DNA of 64,000 nt from Capra hircus (GCF_001704415.2 NC_030826.1:32049324-32113323); one strand, 5' to 3'; shown: positions 20,191-31,440, numbered from the stretch's first letter. Notes: generated by a model from the letters alone, not told the origin. Program-made: numbers and translations.

Positions 20191-20560
20191 TGGTGGCACA
20201 TGAAGATCTCAGTCTGAGCATCCTGGATGGTGGTATTGCCATCTAATTAAGGAAAATTTTAAATTTGGCTTGCACAGGATATTTAGTGTTAAGAGAGGCT
20301 TTATTCTAAAAAGACTGCTGGAATGGTTAACTGAAAAAAGTCCCCTAAAAAATCTGAATGGATAATAATTGCAGTTGAGATAAATGTATACCAGATCCTT
20401 GAGAACTGAGTTTTTGTTGACTTGTTTCTCCTAGCAGAAACCTGCCAACAATAAATCAGGATACTCCTAATGGTCGTACTGTCTCTGATTTAAAGCCTCC
20501 TTTGTCTTTAGGAAGGTGGAGGTCATGAGCCTCCCTTCCTGCCAAACCAGGAAATCGAGA

Positions 20561-20785
20561 GGCTGGAGCAGGACCTTCAGGAATCAGACTTGGGTTGATC
20601 CCCCCACCTACCCAGTAATTTACTTAGAGTCTCCAAGATTCCATTTCTTCATTTTTAAGGAGGGTGTAAGGATTGCCTTGGCTTCACGTGTCAGGTGCTC
20701 TGTAAAATCAGCGAACCGATGCCTGTGAACATCTTGGCCCAAAGTTGGCTCACAGTAGGTGCTCAAAAAGTGGCGCTCCACTGCT
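20561..20785 (+). mobile_element. MIR SINE
   Basis: An old mammalian-wide SINE in sense: 'cagacttgggttgatccccc' corresponds to the B-box part, 'gattccatttcttcattttt' to the core, and 'ggctcacagtaggtgctcaa' to the LINE-like end. It is strongly diverged. Confidence 0.65.
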
Positions 20786-21141
20786 CAGCTGCAGCATTTA
20801 ACTTTCTTCAAATGGAAATACTGCCACCTGCCCTGTAGGTGTTGTGAGCAGATGATTTGAAATAAGGTCTCTGCTGGGCTGACTACTGGGCTCTGCCCGA
20901 GGGGGGACATTTGTGGATAACAGCAGGTCTCAGAAGGAGGCTGGACATGTCACCAAGTATCCATCCAGGGACCAGCTGAAGGAGGTGCATTTACCTGCAC
21001 CAGGAAGTCTGTAGGTTCTCTGGGGGAGGTTACCCAACGAACCGACAAAACACAGTCGACGACAAAGAGGCTGTGTCACTCCCTGCAGTCGCCAGAAGAG
21101 AGGAACAGAGGGTTAACTGGTGTCAAGCAATAAAGACTTTT
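20786..21141. other. Single-copy DNA, possible second MIR end
   Basis: 'gaaatactgccacctgccct' with 'gtaggtgttgtgagcagatg' resembles the middle of a MIR, but it is too weak to call. No gene. Confidence 0.35.
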
Positions 21142-21153
21142 AGTGGCCATCAT

Positions 21154-21433
21154 GGAGAAGGCGATGGCACCCCACTCCAGTACTCTTGCCTGGAAAATCC
21201 ATGGACAGAGGAGCCTGGTAGGCTGCAGTCCATGGAGTCGCTAAGAGTCGGGCACAACTGAACGACTTCACTTTCACTTTTCACTTTCATGCACTGGAGA
21301 AGGAAATGGCAACCCACTCCAGTGTTCTTGCCTGGAGAATCCCAGGGGCAGGGAAGTCTGGTGGGCTGCCGTCTATGGGGTCACACAGAGTCGGGCACGA
21401 CTGAAGCAACTTAGCAGCAGCAGCAGCAACAAC
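21154..21433 (+). mobile_element. Bov-A2 SINE with 12-bp duplication
   Basis: A sense dimer. Unit one starts ggagaaggcgatggcacccc, the linker is 'cactttcacttttcactttc', and unit two ends with the agcagcagcagcaacaac tail. The perfect repeat agtggccatcat flanks it at 21142-21153 and 21434-21445. Confidence 0.96.
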
Positions 21434-21570
21434 AGTGGCCATCATCTTTTCTTCCTCCCTTGTTCCACGCTCAGAAGACAGCCTTGCAGAGGAAGGAACT
21501 GTGGGAATAGAGAAAAGGTCAGCATCCTCTTCTGCCATTAAAGCCTGTAACTAGCCAGTCACCTCTAGAT

Positions 21571-21772
21571 GGCTTCTCTGGTGGCTCAGCGGTAGAGAAC
21601 CCACCTGCCAATGCAGGAGATGCAGGACATGAGGGTTTGATCCCTGGGTGGTGAAGATGCCCCGGAGGAGGGAACGGCAACCCACTCCAGTGATCTTACT
21701 TGGAGAATCCCATGGGCAGAAGAGCCTGGCTGGCTGGAGTCCAGAAGGTCACAAAGAGTCAAACATGAGTGA
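21571..21772 (+). mobile_element. Bov-tA SINE
   Basis: Full-length sense copy: a tRNA-like head from atggcttctctggtggctca, a small insertion in the head (gatgcaggacatgagggttt), the Bov-A body, and a tail 'gagtgagcattcatgcacac'. Confidence 0.92.
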
Positions 21773-21805
21773 GCATTCATGCACACACCTACAGATAGAC
21801 AAACC

Positions 21806-21923
21806 TGGGGAACTCTAGCCTGGAGAATCCCAGGGACAAGGGAGCCTGGTAGGCTGCCATCTGTGGGGTCACACAGAGTCAGACACGACTGAAGTGACTT
21901 AGCAGTAGCAGCAGTAGCAGTGA
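21806..21923 (+). mobile_element. Bov-A unit, 5'-truncated
   Basis: It begins inside the unit (ctagcctggagaatcccagg), continues through ggctgccatctgtggggtca and ends in an imperfect AGC/AGT tail. The sequence matches the second unit of Bov-A2 rather than Bov-tA. Confidence 0.88.
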
Positions 21924-22347
21924 TAACGTACATAAAGTGCCCAGTCCAGAGCCCGGCTCTTAGTAAGGACTGAGCAACGAGGTCTTCTTTTCACCTTGAT
22001 TTTTCTCATCATTCTTCTAAGAACTATTAACAGTTTTCAAGGGAAACAGTGAAAAAGGGAAAGAGATGCTGTTGGCTTCTTTGATCCCATTGACTAGGCA
22101 GACACCATAACTTTCTCAGCAGCTCTTCAAGGGTCATCTCATGCGTCTTTCCTTTCTTTCAGCGTTGTCTGGTCCACAGTAAGGAAGTACTTGTTAAATG
22201 TCATTGATGCAGATTTTGGAGGAGGTTCACAAGCTGAAATCTACATAAAGGTTTTATTCTGTTCATCAGTGTCCTGTTACTGGAATTAAACTCCTGCTAA
22301 GTTTTGCCAAATTGTCTCCCAGAGACAGTTTCAATTTATCTCCTTTC
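21924..22347. other. Single-copy DNA, no gene recognised
   Basis: 'ccagtccagagcccggctct' with 'tagtaaggactgagcaa' may be a MIR end. Nothing else is recognisable. Confidence 0.35.
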
Positions 22348-22359
22348 TGGCACTGAATG

Positions 22360-22478
22360 TGGAGAAGGAAGTGGCAGCCCACTCCAGTACTCTTGCCTGG
22401 AAAATCCCATGGACAGAGGAGCCTCATAGGCTACAGTCCATGGGGTAGCAGAATCGGACATGACTGAGCAATTTCACT
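22360..22478 (+). mobile_element. Bov-A-type SINE with 12-bp duplication
   Basis: Body only, from tggagaaggaagtggcagcc to atgactgagcaatttcact. The flanking repeats tggcactgaatg (22348-22359) and tggcattgaatg (22479-22490) differ by one transition. The 5' end is therefore the original insertion end, not later damage. Confidence 0.93.
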
Positions 22479-22618
22479 TGGCATTGAATGATGCTATTAA
22501 AAAAGGAGCCTCTTTAGCAGGTGAAACAAGGTCTGTTACTGTGTAATTTTGCATTTCTTTGTTATTAGGAAGAAAGAATGCTTTCCTTATTAGAGTTTCC
22601 ATCAAGAATAAGTAAACA

Positions 22619-22926
22619 GGGCTTCTCTGGTGGCTCAGTGGTAAAGAATCCACCTGCCAATGCAGGAGACACGGGTTCAATCCCTGGTCTGGGAGGATCC
22701 CACATGCCTTGGAGCAACTAAGCTCTAGAGCCAGGGAACCACTACTGAGGCCACTTGCTGCAGCTACTAAAGCTCGCATGCCCTAGAGCCCATTCTCCAC
22801 AAGAGGAGCCACTGTAATGAGAAAACTGAGCGCCACAATTAAAGAACAGTCCCTGTACACCAGCACTACAGAGAACCCTGCGAAACATCAAACACCCAGC
22901 ACAGCTAAAAAGAAATTTTTTTTGAA
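22619..22926 (+). mobile_element. Long CHR-type tRNA SINE with 15-bp duplication
   Basis: The head is tRNA-like (ggcttctctggtggctcagt, gtaaagaatccacctgccaa, gggttcaatccctgg). It continues with 'gatcccacatgccttggagc' and a long non-Bov-A 3' part to an A-rich end. The flanks aagaataagtaaaca (22604-22618) and aagaataaataaaca (22927-22941) match at 14 of 15 positions. This is an older type than Bov-tA. Confidence 0.88.
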
Positions 22927-22941
22927 AAGAATAAATAAACA

Positions 22942-23985
22942 AATTTGGGTCAGGCTATAGCTCAGATCTTAGCAGGATATAAGCTTAAGGTGGTCCATTA
23001 CAAGAATTAATAGCAGATTCTTTGGGGTGAAAAACCACCTCCTCTATAGTGACAGAAGTACTTGGAATGACATTGCAAATAAGATGCTGATTTTCCTTAG
23101 TGTGGGGTACTCTTCCATCCTCCTGGACCTCCAAATGCCCAGTGATGGAGCTGGAACCCTACAGAACTCAGCTTCCTCCCGTCATTGCCCGCCTCCCACT
23201 TCCTGGCCACCCTACCCCCGTTTTAGACGTTAATCTATTCAATCTTACAGATGCTAAGGTCGCTCACCTTCCACCCACACATCTGGTGAGAGGAGTGTTT
23301 CCCTGACTGGCTTGCATATTACCAGCATCTGTCAACCCTATTTAGGCTTTAATTGCTCTTGGGGCATTTGCAGGAAAAGCCTGCCTTGGGATCCACACAC
23401 TCATATGAAAACAGTGCGAGGCACTCCCAGGCTGGAGTGTGCATTTGGAAAAAGTGGTTAAAGTTGACTTTTTATTATTTATTGCTGAGCTGTGGAGTCA
23501 TCATAAAATCAGCATCCAGCTGAGGCTCCCTTTAGTCCTGTTCAGCCAGCTGTCCCCCTGGTGGAGCATGTGGTGCCTGGTGGGGCGGACACATCTGAAG
23601 AAATCAGAAAAAAAAAATATAAGGGAGGCTACCAAGCCCCCTCTGGAGGCCACTGATTCATTTTATGATGCAAACACCTGTCTTGTTTAGTATTAGCTGC
23701 CTGCGACTGTTGCACTTAAAAACAAAAGCATCATTTGCCACACCTCCAGGTGCAAAGGCACTGAAAGGATCTGAATACAGCACCAGAGACAGAACAGCTA
23801 TCAGTTACTGAAGACTGACTTCGATGCCCAGCGGGTGGAAAAATAGAGATTCTTCCCAGAGACGGGCGGGTTGTGGGCACCAGTCCTTAATTCCTCCCAC
23901 CCACCAAATAAATGATCCAGACAAACAGGCACCATGAAATCTCTTCACTGGCAGATGGCACAAAGCTCCCCAGAAAGTGCCTGGT
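22942..23985. other. Single-copy DNA, candidate regulatory segment
   Basis: No gene recognised. At 23543-23561 gtccccctggtggagcatg resembles part of a CTCF-type site. The stretch 23460-23790 has no repeat signature and carries compact motifs such as gagtcatc and tttatgatgcaaac, so it is a weak candidate for a conserved element. Confidence 0.35.
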
Positions 23986-23989
23986 CAGG

Positions 23990-24295
23990 CTGATGGGGGG
24001 ATACGGTGCAGGCAAAGCTTCAGAGTCTGCGTTAATGGGTGGGAAGGCGGTGGATGAGTTTCAATGAGGTGAAGTGTCTGGTAATGAAATAAGGCAGAAA
24101 GAATCCACTCATGGCAGGCAGATGGACTCCGGGTATTGGTTACAGCCTGAGAAAGCGGTCTGGCAGTATCGGGCTGGGGTTTTAGAAATGATCTACAATG
24201 TGCCGTAGGGACTATCATGAAAATATTGGCCGACATCAAGATGAGTATTGGCAGCAAGGTGGAGAATCTTATTCTGCCCTTAAGAGCTACAATGC
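23990..24295 (+). mobile_element. Probable CR1/L3 LINE remnant
   Basis: A segment reading 'gatgagtttcaatgaggtga', 'ccgggtattggttacagcct' and 'gccgacatcaagatgagtat', then 'agaatcttattctgccctt', resembles the end of CR1/L3 reverse-transcriptase coding sequence. It is very old. The 82-codon frame at 24198-24446 overlaps it and is not thought to be a gene. Confidence 0.45.
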
Positions 24296-25345
24296 TGTGG
24301 GCAGCTGTATTTGCACCATTTCCACGAAGACCTCACTCTCCAGTGATGTGAATAACTCTTGTCTTGAGTCAGCAAGCAGTAACTTTACATCTGTGCCTCT
24401 TTCTGAACTACATTGTGACCAAGCCTTCTCAATCAGCAGAGGGTAGAAGTCAGCTCCCCTCCCCACAGTCTGGACACAGAGCTGACCTTTTCCCCTCTTT
24501 GTTTCCAAGGATTGTCTGGGTCTTGGCTAGAAGGTCTCCGGGTACCAGTTCCTCCCTGCCCTGTGCCTACGGAAGTAACACTGTAGCAGGAGAAGTTAGA
24601 CACAACAGTGAAGTGATTTCCTAGTGGACATCACTTCCTCCATTGCCTCTTGCCCCCTTCCTATTGGGACCTCAAATTTCAAAGCCATATGACTTCAGGT
24701 GGGCTTGATCCACCCTCAGCAATCAGGTGGCTCCTAATTGGCTTAATGCAATCCCCTCATCCAGTTCTGGCTGCTGTATTTGGTTCAGTGATGAACAATT
24801 CATTTTAGGCCAAGGAACTGAAAGGAACAATTGCTAGGACCATCTGGGAAAGAACGTTCTTTTGTTTTCCTCAAAGGGGTTGCAATCCACGGTTTTCCCC
24901 ATAAGACGGGAGCCAACCTCTGAGGGAAGATGACTTGGTAAAAAGCAAAGAGAAGTGAGAGATAAATAGAAGCTGGAATCTAGATGACATTGCTGAGCTG
25001 CTGGATCAATCAGTACCTGAAGTCCACATACCACCAGGCTTTTGGTTTTTTATGTTGAAGCATATGAAATTGCCAGTACCTATCATCCTAAGACACAAGG
25101 CAGCAAGCACATTCCAAGAAATTCTCTGAGATGAGACTCCTAACCTTTCGTATCCACATCAGCTCTTCACTATGCACCTTGACCTTTCAAATAGCTACAC
25201 AGCTAGGGTCCTTGACCTTCGCTTAGCCCGGCGACTTAGCACAGCACAGCAGCACACTGTGTTTTAATTTTGCTTCAACACTGCGTCTTCCACACTTGCG
25301 TTTCAAAACCAACAATGGTGCTTTAGGGCTTTCTGTGTCAAGGAT
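24296..25345. other. Single-copy DNA, no gene recognised
   Basis: Short antisense-overlapping frames only. There are no repeat signatures I can support. Confidence 0.45.
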
Positions 25346-25349
25346 AAGC

Positions 25350-25805
25350 ACATTTGCCTGGCCTTCCTCCAATAAGCTTTTCTAATCTTATTTTCCACAA
25401 CTCCCAAATAGAAGAACCCTCCATTCCACTCAAACTAGACTTCATTCTGACCATAGGCCATGCCACATCCTGCCATGAGCCTATAATTAATGTTCTTTCT
25501 GTTTATACCTCTTTGTCTGTCTGTGTGTATGTCTCTCGCATCCCCGTTCCAGTATATTTAAGGCTATCTTGAAGGTAGCTTACATTTAGTGAGTCCTTTA
25601 ATCAGATCTGTATTTCCAGTGGATTCCTATTACTCTTGAAATTTGTGCCACACAATCAAAAATTGATTAGATATTTATGGCTTCACACCTACAAACCCTG
25701 CCTTCTAAAGTTACTTGGACCATAGACTATATCTGTTTCATAAACTTTCTAGCCAGCACAATTCCGTGCACACAGAAGGAACAAAGGCATAAATGTTGAA
25801 TGACT
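25350..25805 (+). mobile_element. L2 LINE 3' end
   Basis: A long sense L2 remnant: 'ctcaaactagacttcattct', 'ccatgccacatcctgccatg', then 'ccttctaaagttacttggac', 'catagactatatctgtttca' and the terminal 'cataaatgttgaatgactga'. This is the clearest L2 in the window. Confidence 0.65.
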
Positions 25806-26904
25806 GACACTTTCCAGACAAACATTTAGGCCATTCAATTTAGCACTAGATGCAAATGAGACCAGAAGCCTATCGATGAGGGCTTATCCAAGCTTATGTT
25901 CTGAACCTGAGACTTCTGCATAATTTTTAGCAAAGATCATTTATCTGACATCAGCTCTAACATACTTTCCCATGTTCAAACAAACCTATGGGTTTCAGCC
26001 CAGACAATGAGAAGGAAGCACTGATGCTTTAATACAAATGCTGCTTAAGAACCCTTGCAGGGGGCAGTCTCTGGTCTCATTTCCTGGGTCGAGGACAGGA
26101 CTGAACCAAGGCCTTTTGCAGCCTGGCTTCTGTTTCATGCCGACTGAAGGCAAACCCTCGGTGGAGAGACAACTTCCTTTGAATCCCACAAGGCATCCTG
26201 GACACTGAACAGACTTACAAACTCACTGAACGAGTGAAGCGTCCACGGACCCAGAAACACCAAACCTATGTTTTTCTTAAAATAAACAAACATAAAGCAT
26301 TTAGACGAGAAAGTTCTCAGGGGCAAACCACAGTTGGATTTTAGCAGATCTGAAAACACTTGAAAAATAGTCAAAAGACTTCTTGCTAATCCCCCAGACA
26401 TTTGCAAAATGGCTCAACCTTTTTGTGACCTCTTGGCTATTCCAGAGCTCCATGGATGCACCTGTCCATCCTCAGACAATCCCCGCAGCCACACAACGCA
26501 AGCAAACAAATCAAGGAAACCTAAGGGTGGAAAATGGACAGCCCAGGTGGGTACTGGGAACAGCTATTAATTGTAAATACCCTTATTTATCTTTTTCCAC
26601 CATCAGGGATGACGGTGAACAGATACTTTTCTGTCTTACACTTTGTATTCTCAAAAGAATGAAGAGTAATTCATCCATTGGTAGTCTGCTTTAGAGTTCC
26701 ATAAACCTCAAGTTGCCAGGAGGTTTGCTTCTTTCTTGAAATCTCTTCAGATCCCACTGGCTCTTCCTCTGCATCATAATTCTTTGAATATCTGAAATCT
26801 GAAATGTTGAAGTCTTCTCTTTTAAAGGGCTTAAGTCACCATAATTGTCTTTCTCCCAGTTATAATTTTCTAACATTGTCATCTTTTTTTTTTTTCAGTT
26901 TCCT
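25806..26904. other. Single-copy DNA, no gene recognised
   Basis: A 103-codon plus frame (26383-26694) and several minus frames have no domain signature. A T-run of about 13 at 26885 borders the BovB fragment. Confidence 0.45.
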
Positions 26905-26907
26905 CTA

Positions 26908-27437
26908 TTGCTCCTTGGAAGGAAAGCTATGACAAACCTAGAGAGTATATTTAAAAAGAGACATCAATTTGCTCACAAAGGTCCATATAGTCAAAGCTGT
27001 GGTTTTTCCAGAAGTCATGTATGGATGTGAGAGTTGGACATAGAGAAGGCCGAGCCCCCAAGAACTGATGCTTTTGAACTGTAGTGCTGGATAAGACTCT
27101 TGAACTTCCTTTGGACTGCAAGGAGATCAAACCAGTCAATCCTAAGGAAATCAACTCTGAATATTCATTGGAAGGACTGATGCTGAAGCTGAAACTCTAA
27201 TATTTTGGCCACCTGATGCAAACAGCCAACTCATTGGAAAAGATCCTGATGCTGGGAAAAATTGAGGGCAGGAGGAGAAAAGGGTGACAGAGGATGAGAT
27301 GGTTGGATGGCATCACTGACTCAATGGACATGAGATTGAGCAAACTCCAGGAGATAGTGAAGGACTAAGAAGCATGGGGTACTGCAGTCCGTGGGTTCCA
27401 AAGAGTAGTGCAGGAGTGAGTAACAGAACGATGAACA
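26908..27437 (+). mobile_element. BovB LINE 3' fragment, older copy
   Basis: Sense BovB from 'ctccttggaaggaaagctat' through 'gaagtcatgtatggatgtga' and 'ggaaggactgatgctgaagc', to an 'acagaacgatgaacaacggc' tail. Frames are broken throughout. It is more diverged than the copies at 6951 and 15069. Confidence 0.9.
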
Positions 27438-28020
27438 ACGGCAACCTCTGTTTTTCTTTCCTGAGGGGCTTCCTTTGCGATAGAAAGCAAATTTAATCCG
27501 CTAACACCGATTTCCCTCTGAGTTTCAACTTTAGGGGGTTTCTGAGCAATACTTCCCAAGGTAACTCTTGGAGCCCACCCTTTCTCTGCAGCTTGGGAGA
27601 ATTCTGAATCTCTTTCCTTCATTCAGCCATCCTTGGTAAGACTCTGCTAAGACAATCTTATTAATTGAAACATCTGAAAGTAGGTTGAATTTTAGTTTAA
27701 CTGGAATATTCTGTGTAATCCACAGAAATAAGGCAACTGGGAAACTTGCCTTTTATTTGGCACCTTTTTTATAGCTCCTAGATCTTATTAAAAAAAATGG
27801 TGGCAGGATAAAGCAATGGAGGTTTTAAATCAAATGAAAGCTGAATGTGGACACGGCCAAGGTTTCTTGCCTATCGCTAACTTCCATGAATAAGAGAGAA
27901 GAAAATTTCCTTCACTCTGTTAAACAGAATATTATGCTGGAAAATATTAATTTTAGGTGCTGAAAATCAGGTATTTCCTGTAACATACACTAGTCTATAC
28001 TTTTTTTTTCCCCCACACAA
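27438..28020. other. Single-copy DNA, no gene recognised
   Basis: AT-rich towards the right. The 85-codon minus frame at 27365-27622 starts inside BovB and has no domain. Confidence 0.4.
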
Positions 28021-28039
28021 CTGTTATTCTTTCGATTAC

Positions 28040-28730
28040 AAAAGTCACACAAGTTCATTCTGGAAACATTTTTTTAAAAAGAAGCAAAAGGAAGAAAATT
28101 TAAAATCACTCAAACCTCATTACATGGAAAAATGGAATGAATAAATATCTAGTAATTTAATGATAAATCGTGTGTATAATTGTCTAGTATTTTACCTCTG
28201 TTTTTTTCTCATATTCTTTCTCTCTTGAAAAAACTAAAAATTGAAATCATATGAGACATTATGCTTTATAACTTACTTTTTCCATGTTAGAAGTTATCCC
28301 TAAATAGGATCTTTTTCTGGTTAAGATGTAGGGTTATATTCTAGTCTGCATAATTTTTTTTTCTACCATAAAAAACATCCTTGGATCAAAATCTTTATGC
28401 CTAGAACATGTCTTTCCTTATGAGGCATTTCTGGAAGAGAAATTGCTGGGTCAAAGAAGAAGCAAAATTGTAAGGCCTTTGAGTATGTATTGCCAAACTG
28501 CCTTCCAGAAAGATTAAATCATTTTGCGCACCCACCAGCAAGGTATAGCTGTTTCCTCATATAAATTTTGGATATTTTAATTAAAAATCCTGATAGCTAC
28601 AAAATAATAGCTCATTATTTTTATTTGGTTATTAATGAGCTTAAATATTTTTATATAAAATACTGCCATTATATCCATATTATATTACATCCCAGTAAGA
28701 TGTAATTTAAAATTAGCTAATTTAATTTTT
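28040..28730 (-). mobile_element. Decayed L1M LINE, antisense
   Basis: It shows the old-L1 antisense order: 'gaaattgctgggtcaaagaa', 'attgccaaactgccttccag', 'cgcacccaccagcaaggtat', then 'ggttattaatgagcttaaat'. The right-hand part dissolves into AT-rich DNA. Confidence 0.65.
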
Positions 28731-28750
28731 ATATAATAATTATAGCAACT

Positions 28751-28797
28751 CCTTGTTTTCTCTCATATGTTGAATATTTTCAACATATAACAACAAG
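28751..28797. repeat. Imperfect inverted repeat at L1 boundary
   Basis: The inner arms atatgttgaa (28765-28774) and ttcaacatat (28779-28788) pair perfectly around a 4-nt loop. The outer arms ccttgtt (28751-28757) and aacaagg pair as well. The right outer arm belongs to the L1 3' end that starts here. Confidence 0.85.
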
Positions 28798-28985
28798 GTC
28801 CTTCTGTATAGCACAGAGAACTATATTTGGTTCTCTATGGTAAACCATAATGGAAAAGAATATTAAAAAAAAGAGTATGTATGTCTAACTGAATCACTTT
28901 GCTGTACAGCAGAAATTAACACAACAGTGTAAATCAACTATTTTTAAATTTTTTATTAAAAAAATTTTTTTTTACTTAAAAAAAG
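28788..28985 (+). mobile_element. Ruminant L1 3' end
   Basis: It contains 'aacaaggtccttctgtatag', 'cacagagaactatatttggt', 'aatcactttgctgtacagca', 'aattaacacaacagtgtaaa' and a long A/T tail. The last about 190 bp of the element is present. Confidence 0.82.
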
Positions 28986-28989
28986 AAAA

Positions 28990-29450
28990 AATGTTCCTTT
29001 CAATCTAATAGCAGCTGGGCTAGTAAACAAATCACAGGTTGCTGGGTAAGAACAAAGCATCTCTTTCTGTTTAATCAGAGGCTGTTTGCCCTGTAACAGT
29101 CTCCTGCACAGAGGTTCATGCCCAAGATGGGTTTGGACTAGGCTGCTCCTGAGTTCTCTCTCATACCTGACATTCCTCTTCCTTTTTCACTCTCAGAAGA
29201 AAAGCACCTGTGGTCCAGCAGGATGAGGCTCAGAGTGGAGGAGCGTGGGGTCAGGTGGCCCTGCAAGCCGGGCTGTGACAAAATGACTCCTCATCTGTTC
29301 GGTTCTACTCTGTGTGCCTGCCAAGTCCCTGCCACGTGGGGCACAACCACCATCTTCCTTCCTGCAAAGCTTGTATCTTTAAGGCACGTGGAACCTACAG
29401 CCAGAAACTGGGTTCTTGTACCAGGGCTTGCGGCTTTCCTCTGGCTGTAA
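28990..29450. other. Single-copy DNA, no gene recognised
   Basis: Frames of 60-75 codons overlap in antisense. No domain or repeat is recognised. Confidence 0.4.
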
Positions 29451-29462
29451 CAAAGAGCCACC

Positions 29463-29695
29463 GTGCGTGTGTGCCAAGTCTCTTCAGTCACGTCTGACTC
29501 TCTGCGAGCCCACGAACTATAGCTTGCCAAGCTCTTTGGTCCATGGGATTCTCCAGCCAAGAGTACTGGAGTGGAGTGCCACTTCCTTCTCCAGGGGACC
29601 TTCCCAACGCAGGGATTGAACCCATGTCTCTTACATGTGTCTCCTGCATTGGCAGGAGGGTTCTTTACCACTAATGTCACTTGGGAAGCCCCACG
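29463..29695 (-). mobile_element. Bov-tA SINE, antisense
   Basis: Full-length antisense copy ending at acttgggaagcccc. The flanks aagagccacc and aagagccgcc (29453-29462, 29696-29705) match at 9 of 10 positions. The surrounding DNA ('gtaacaaagagcca' and 'cagttctgaaggctagaagt') reads as one older interspersed repeat that the SINE split. Confidence 0.92.
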
Positions 29696-29705
29696 AAGAG
29701 CCGCC

Positions 29706-29900
29706 AATTAGCTTCAAACGACGGACATTTAATCTCTCTCAGTTCTGAAGGCTAGAAGTTCTCCATCAAGGTGTCATTGGGGCCATGCTCCTCTTGGGAC
29801 CCCGAGTAGGCTCCTTGCTCACCTCTTCCCAGCAGTCAGTGGTGGTTGCAGCTCCTTGCATCACCGACCAGGGCTCTTGACTTTCCCCCAATCAATAGAA
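29706..29900. mobile_element. Old interspersed repeat, family unassigned
   Basis: 'tctcagttctgaaggctaga', 'atcaaggtgtcattggggcc' and 'gttgcagctccttgcatcac' match a widespread old mammalian repeat pattern that I know but cannot name with certainty. The orientation is not assigned. Confidence 0.45.
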
Positions 29901-29919
29901 ATAAAATGAAGACCACACA

Positions 29920-30122
29920 GGGCTTCCCTGGTGGCTCAGATGGTAAAGAATCCGCCTGCCATGTGGGAGACCCAGGTTCAATCCCTGAGTTGGGAAGATA
30001 CCCTAGAGAAGGGAATGGTTACCCAATCCAGTATTCTTGCCTGGAGAATTCCACAGACAGAGGAGCCTGTCAGGCTACAGTTCATGGGATCACAAAGAGT
30101 TGGATATGACTGAAAACCTTTC
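29920..30122 (+). mobile_element. Bov-tA SINE
   Basis: Full-length sense copy with well-kept A-box and B-box-like parts (ggtggctcagatggtaaaga, ggttcaatccctgag) and an aaacctttcaattcac tail. The body is moderately diverged. Confidence 0.94.
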
Positions 30123-31119
30123 AATTCACAAAGGCCAGACAAAGCTTTACTGGGCCTCTGCTGCAGCAGGAGGGTGTGAGAACAAACAACAGCTTCCTTT
30201 CGTGCTCCTGGATGGAGGTGGAGGTGGGGCAGGAGGGGTGAGCTTGTTTCTTATATGGGGTGAGGGTAGGTAGGGGTGAGTCCAGGGGTTGGGCCAGGGA
30301 GGTGGCTTAGATGGCTGGCCCACCCTTCTGGTATGCTGGGTGCAGGGGACATGCTCAGCACCCTGCTTTTGTTCCCCACACCCTGATTTTGCTCCAGGCT
30401 CTTCAAAATTGCCTTTGGGTATTTTGGTCTCTTTGCATCTTTGCTCCAGAATTTGCCCCAAATGTGCATGCACACAGTTCCTTGTAGTCCCTTATGGTTT
30501 CTCCATATTTTGTTGCTGGAGGAGAGGTGTGTCCTGGTGCAGGCGGGGCAGCACTGCAGTGCAGGGTTCTGGGTCCCAGCCTGTGTCACTTGGCGCTCTT
30601 TGCCTGCAGCTCCATCACTCCCGCCTCCGACTGCATCATCACAGCGCATTCTCTCCCTGCATCCTCTCCTCCCTTGTCTCCTGTCCTGGATCATGAGCAC
30701 CTAATGTCAGGGTCCCTCTCATATTCATTTCTCTAGCTCCAGATGCACCCAGTAGTCCATACACAGAGGGAGTGCTTGCAATGCATCATGAAAGGACATG
30801 TATCAACTCTATGGCTTCTCTTTAGAGCCCAAGTCTTGAATTCAGGATATTTTATTGTCAACTCTTCCTCTGAATACCCCTCATGTACCAAATACACTCC
30901 CCCAAGTGGAATTTCTCCAGGATTTTCTTCTCCACTTTCCTTTATTCTTGCTATGTTCCCTTCTCAAGTTTGTCCTGTTACTTATTTTCACTCCAGGCTC
31001 CTCAAACACTGCAGTTGGATTGTTTTGGTCTTTTTGTGTGGGTCATCTCATAACTCTCCCTTCCTTGGCTCAATCCTTCCATTGATCTCAGAGCTATATA
31101 TATAACTTCCCACCGCAGC
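30123..31119. other. Single-copy DNA with overlapping frames
   Basis: The region carries several overlapping frames (up to 149 codons on the minus strand at 30251-30700 and 135 on the plus strand at 30289-30696). Both strands are open across the same bases, which fits GC composition rather than genes. No domain is recognised. A G-rich segment lies at 30213-30270. Confidence 0.45.
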
Positions 31120-31440
31120 AAATAGAAACTTTGCGTAAACTCTAAAGCCAATGTGTCTAAAACGACACCTCTGCCTCCCCTGGTCCCGTGCTTCTTGCTT
31201 TCTGATGTCCCCAGCACAAATTAGAAGCAGCACCTATTGGCCAGTGATTCTAGAGACCTGGGCCATGTCACGTGTGTGGGTCCATGCTGGAGCGGCGTTT
31301 CTCACCCCTTGTTTTCCGTGCATTTCTGCCATCACTCCACTCAAGATCTTGGGGTCTTTCACCCATCCTTGTGGCGGTGTCCTGACAGGTCTTCCTCGCT
31401 TCCGGTCTCCTGCTCAGCTAACCATCTTTCTGCAGAATGG
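31120..31440 (+). mobile_element. L2 LINE internal fragment
   Basis: It resembles the coding part of the L2 3' region: 'aatgtgtctaaaacgacacc', 'ttctagagacctgggccatg', 'ctgacaggtcttcctcgctt'. It is strongly diverged and retains no useful frame. Confidence 0.5.

Noticed and set aside
21142..22490. A cluster of repeated units resembling a direct-repeat array.
   Set aside because: The units are independent SINE insertions of different families, lengths and flanks, several with their own target duplications. They are not a tandem or CRISPR-like array.
23990..24446. Possible processed pseudogene because of a fairly open frame (82 codons) and A-poor composition.
   Set aside because: The word order fits a CR1/L3 LINE remnant better, and no known host protein is recognisable.
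30251..30700. 149-codon minus and 135-codon plus frames that might be an exon.
   Set aside because: Both strands are open over the same GC-rich bases, no domain is recognisable, and neither has a supported splice or promoter context.
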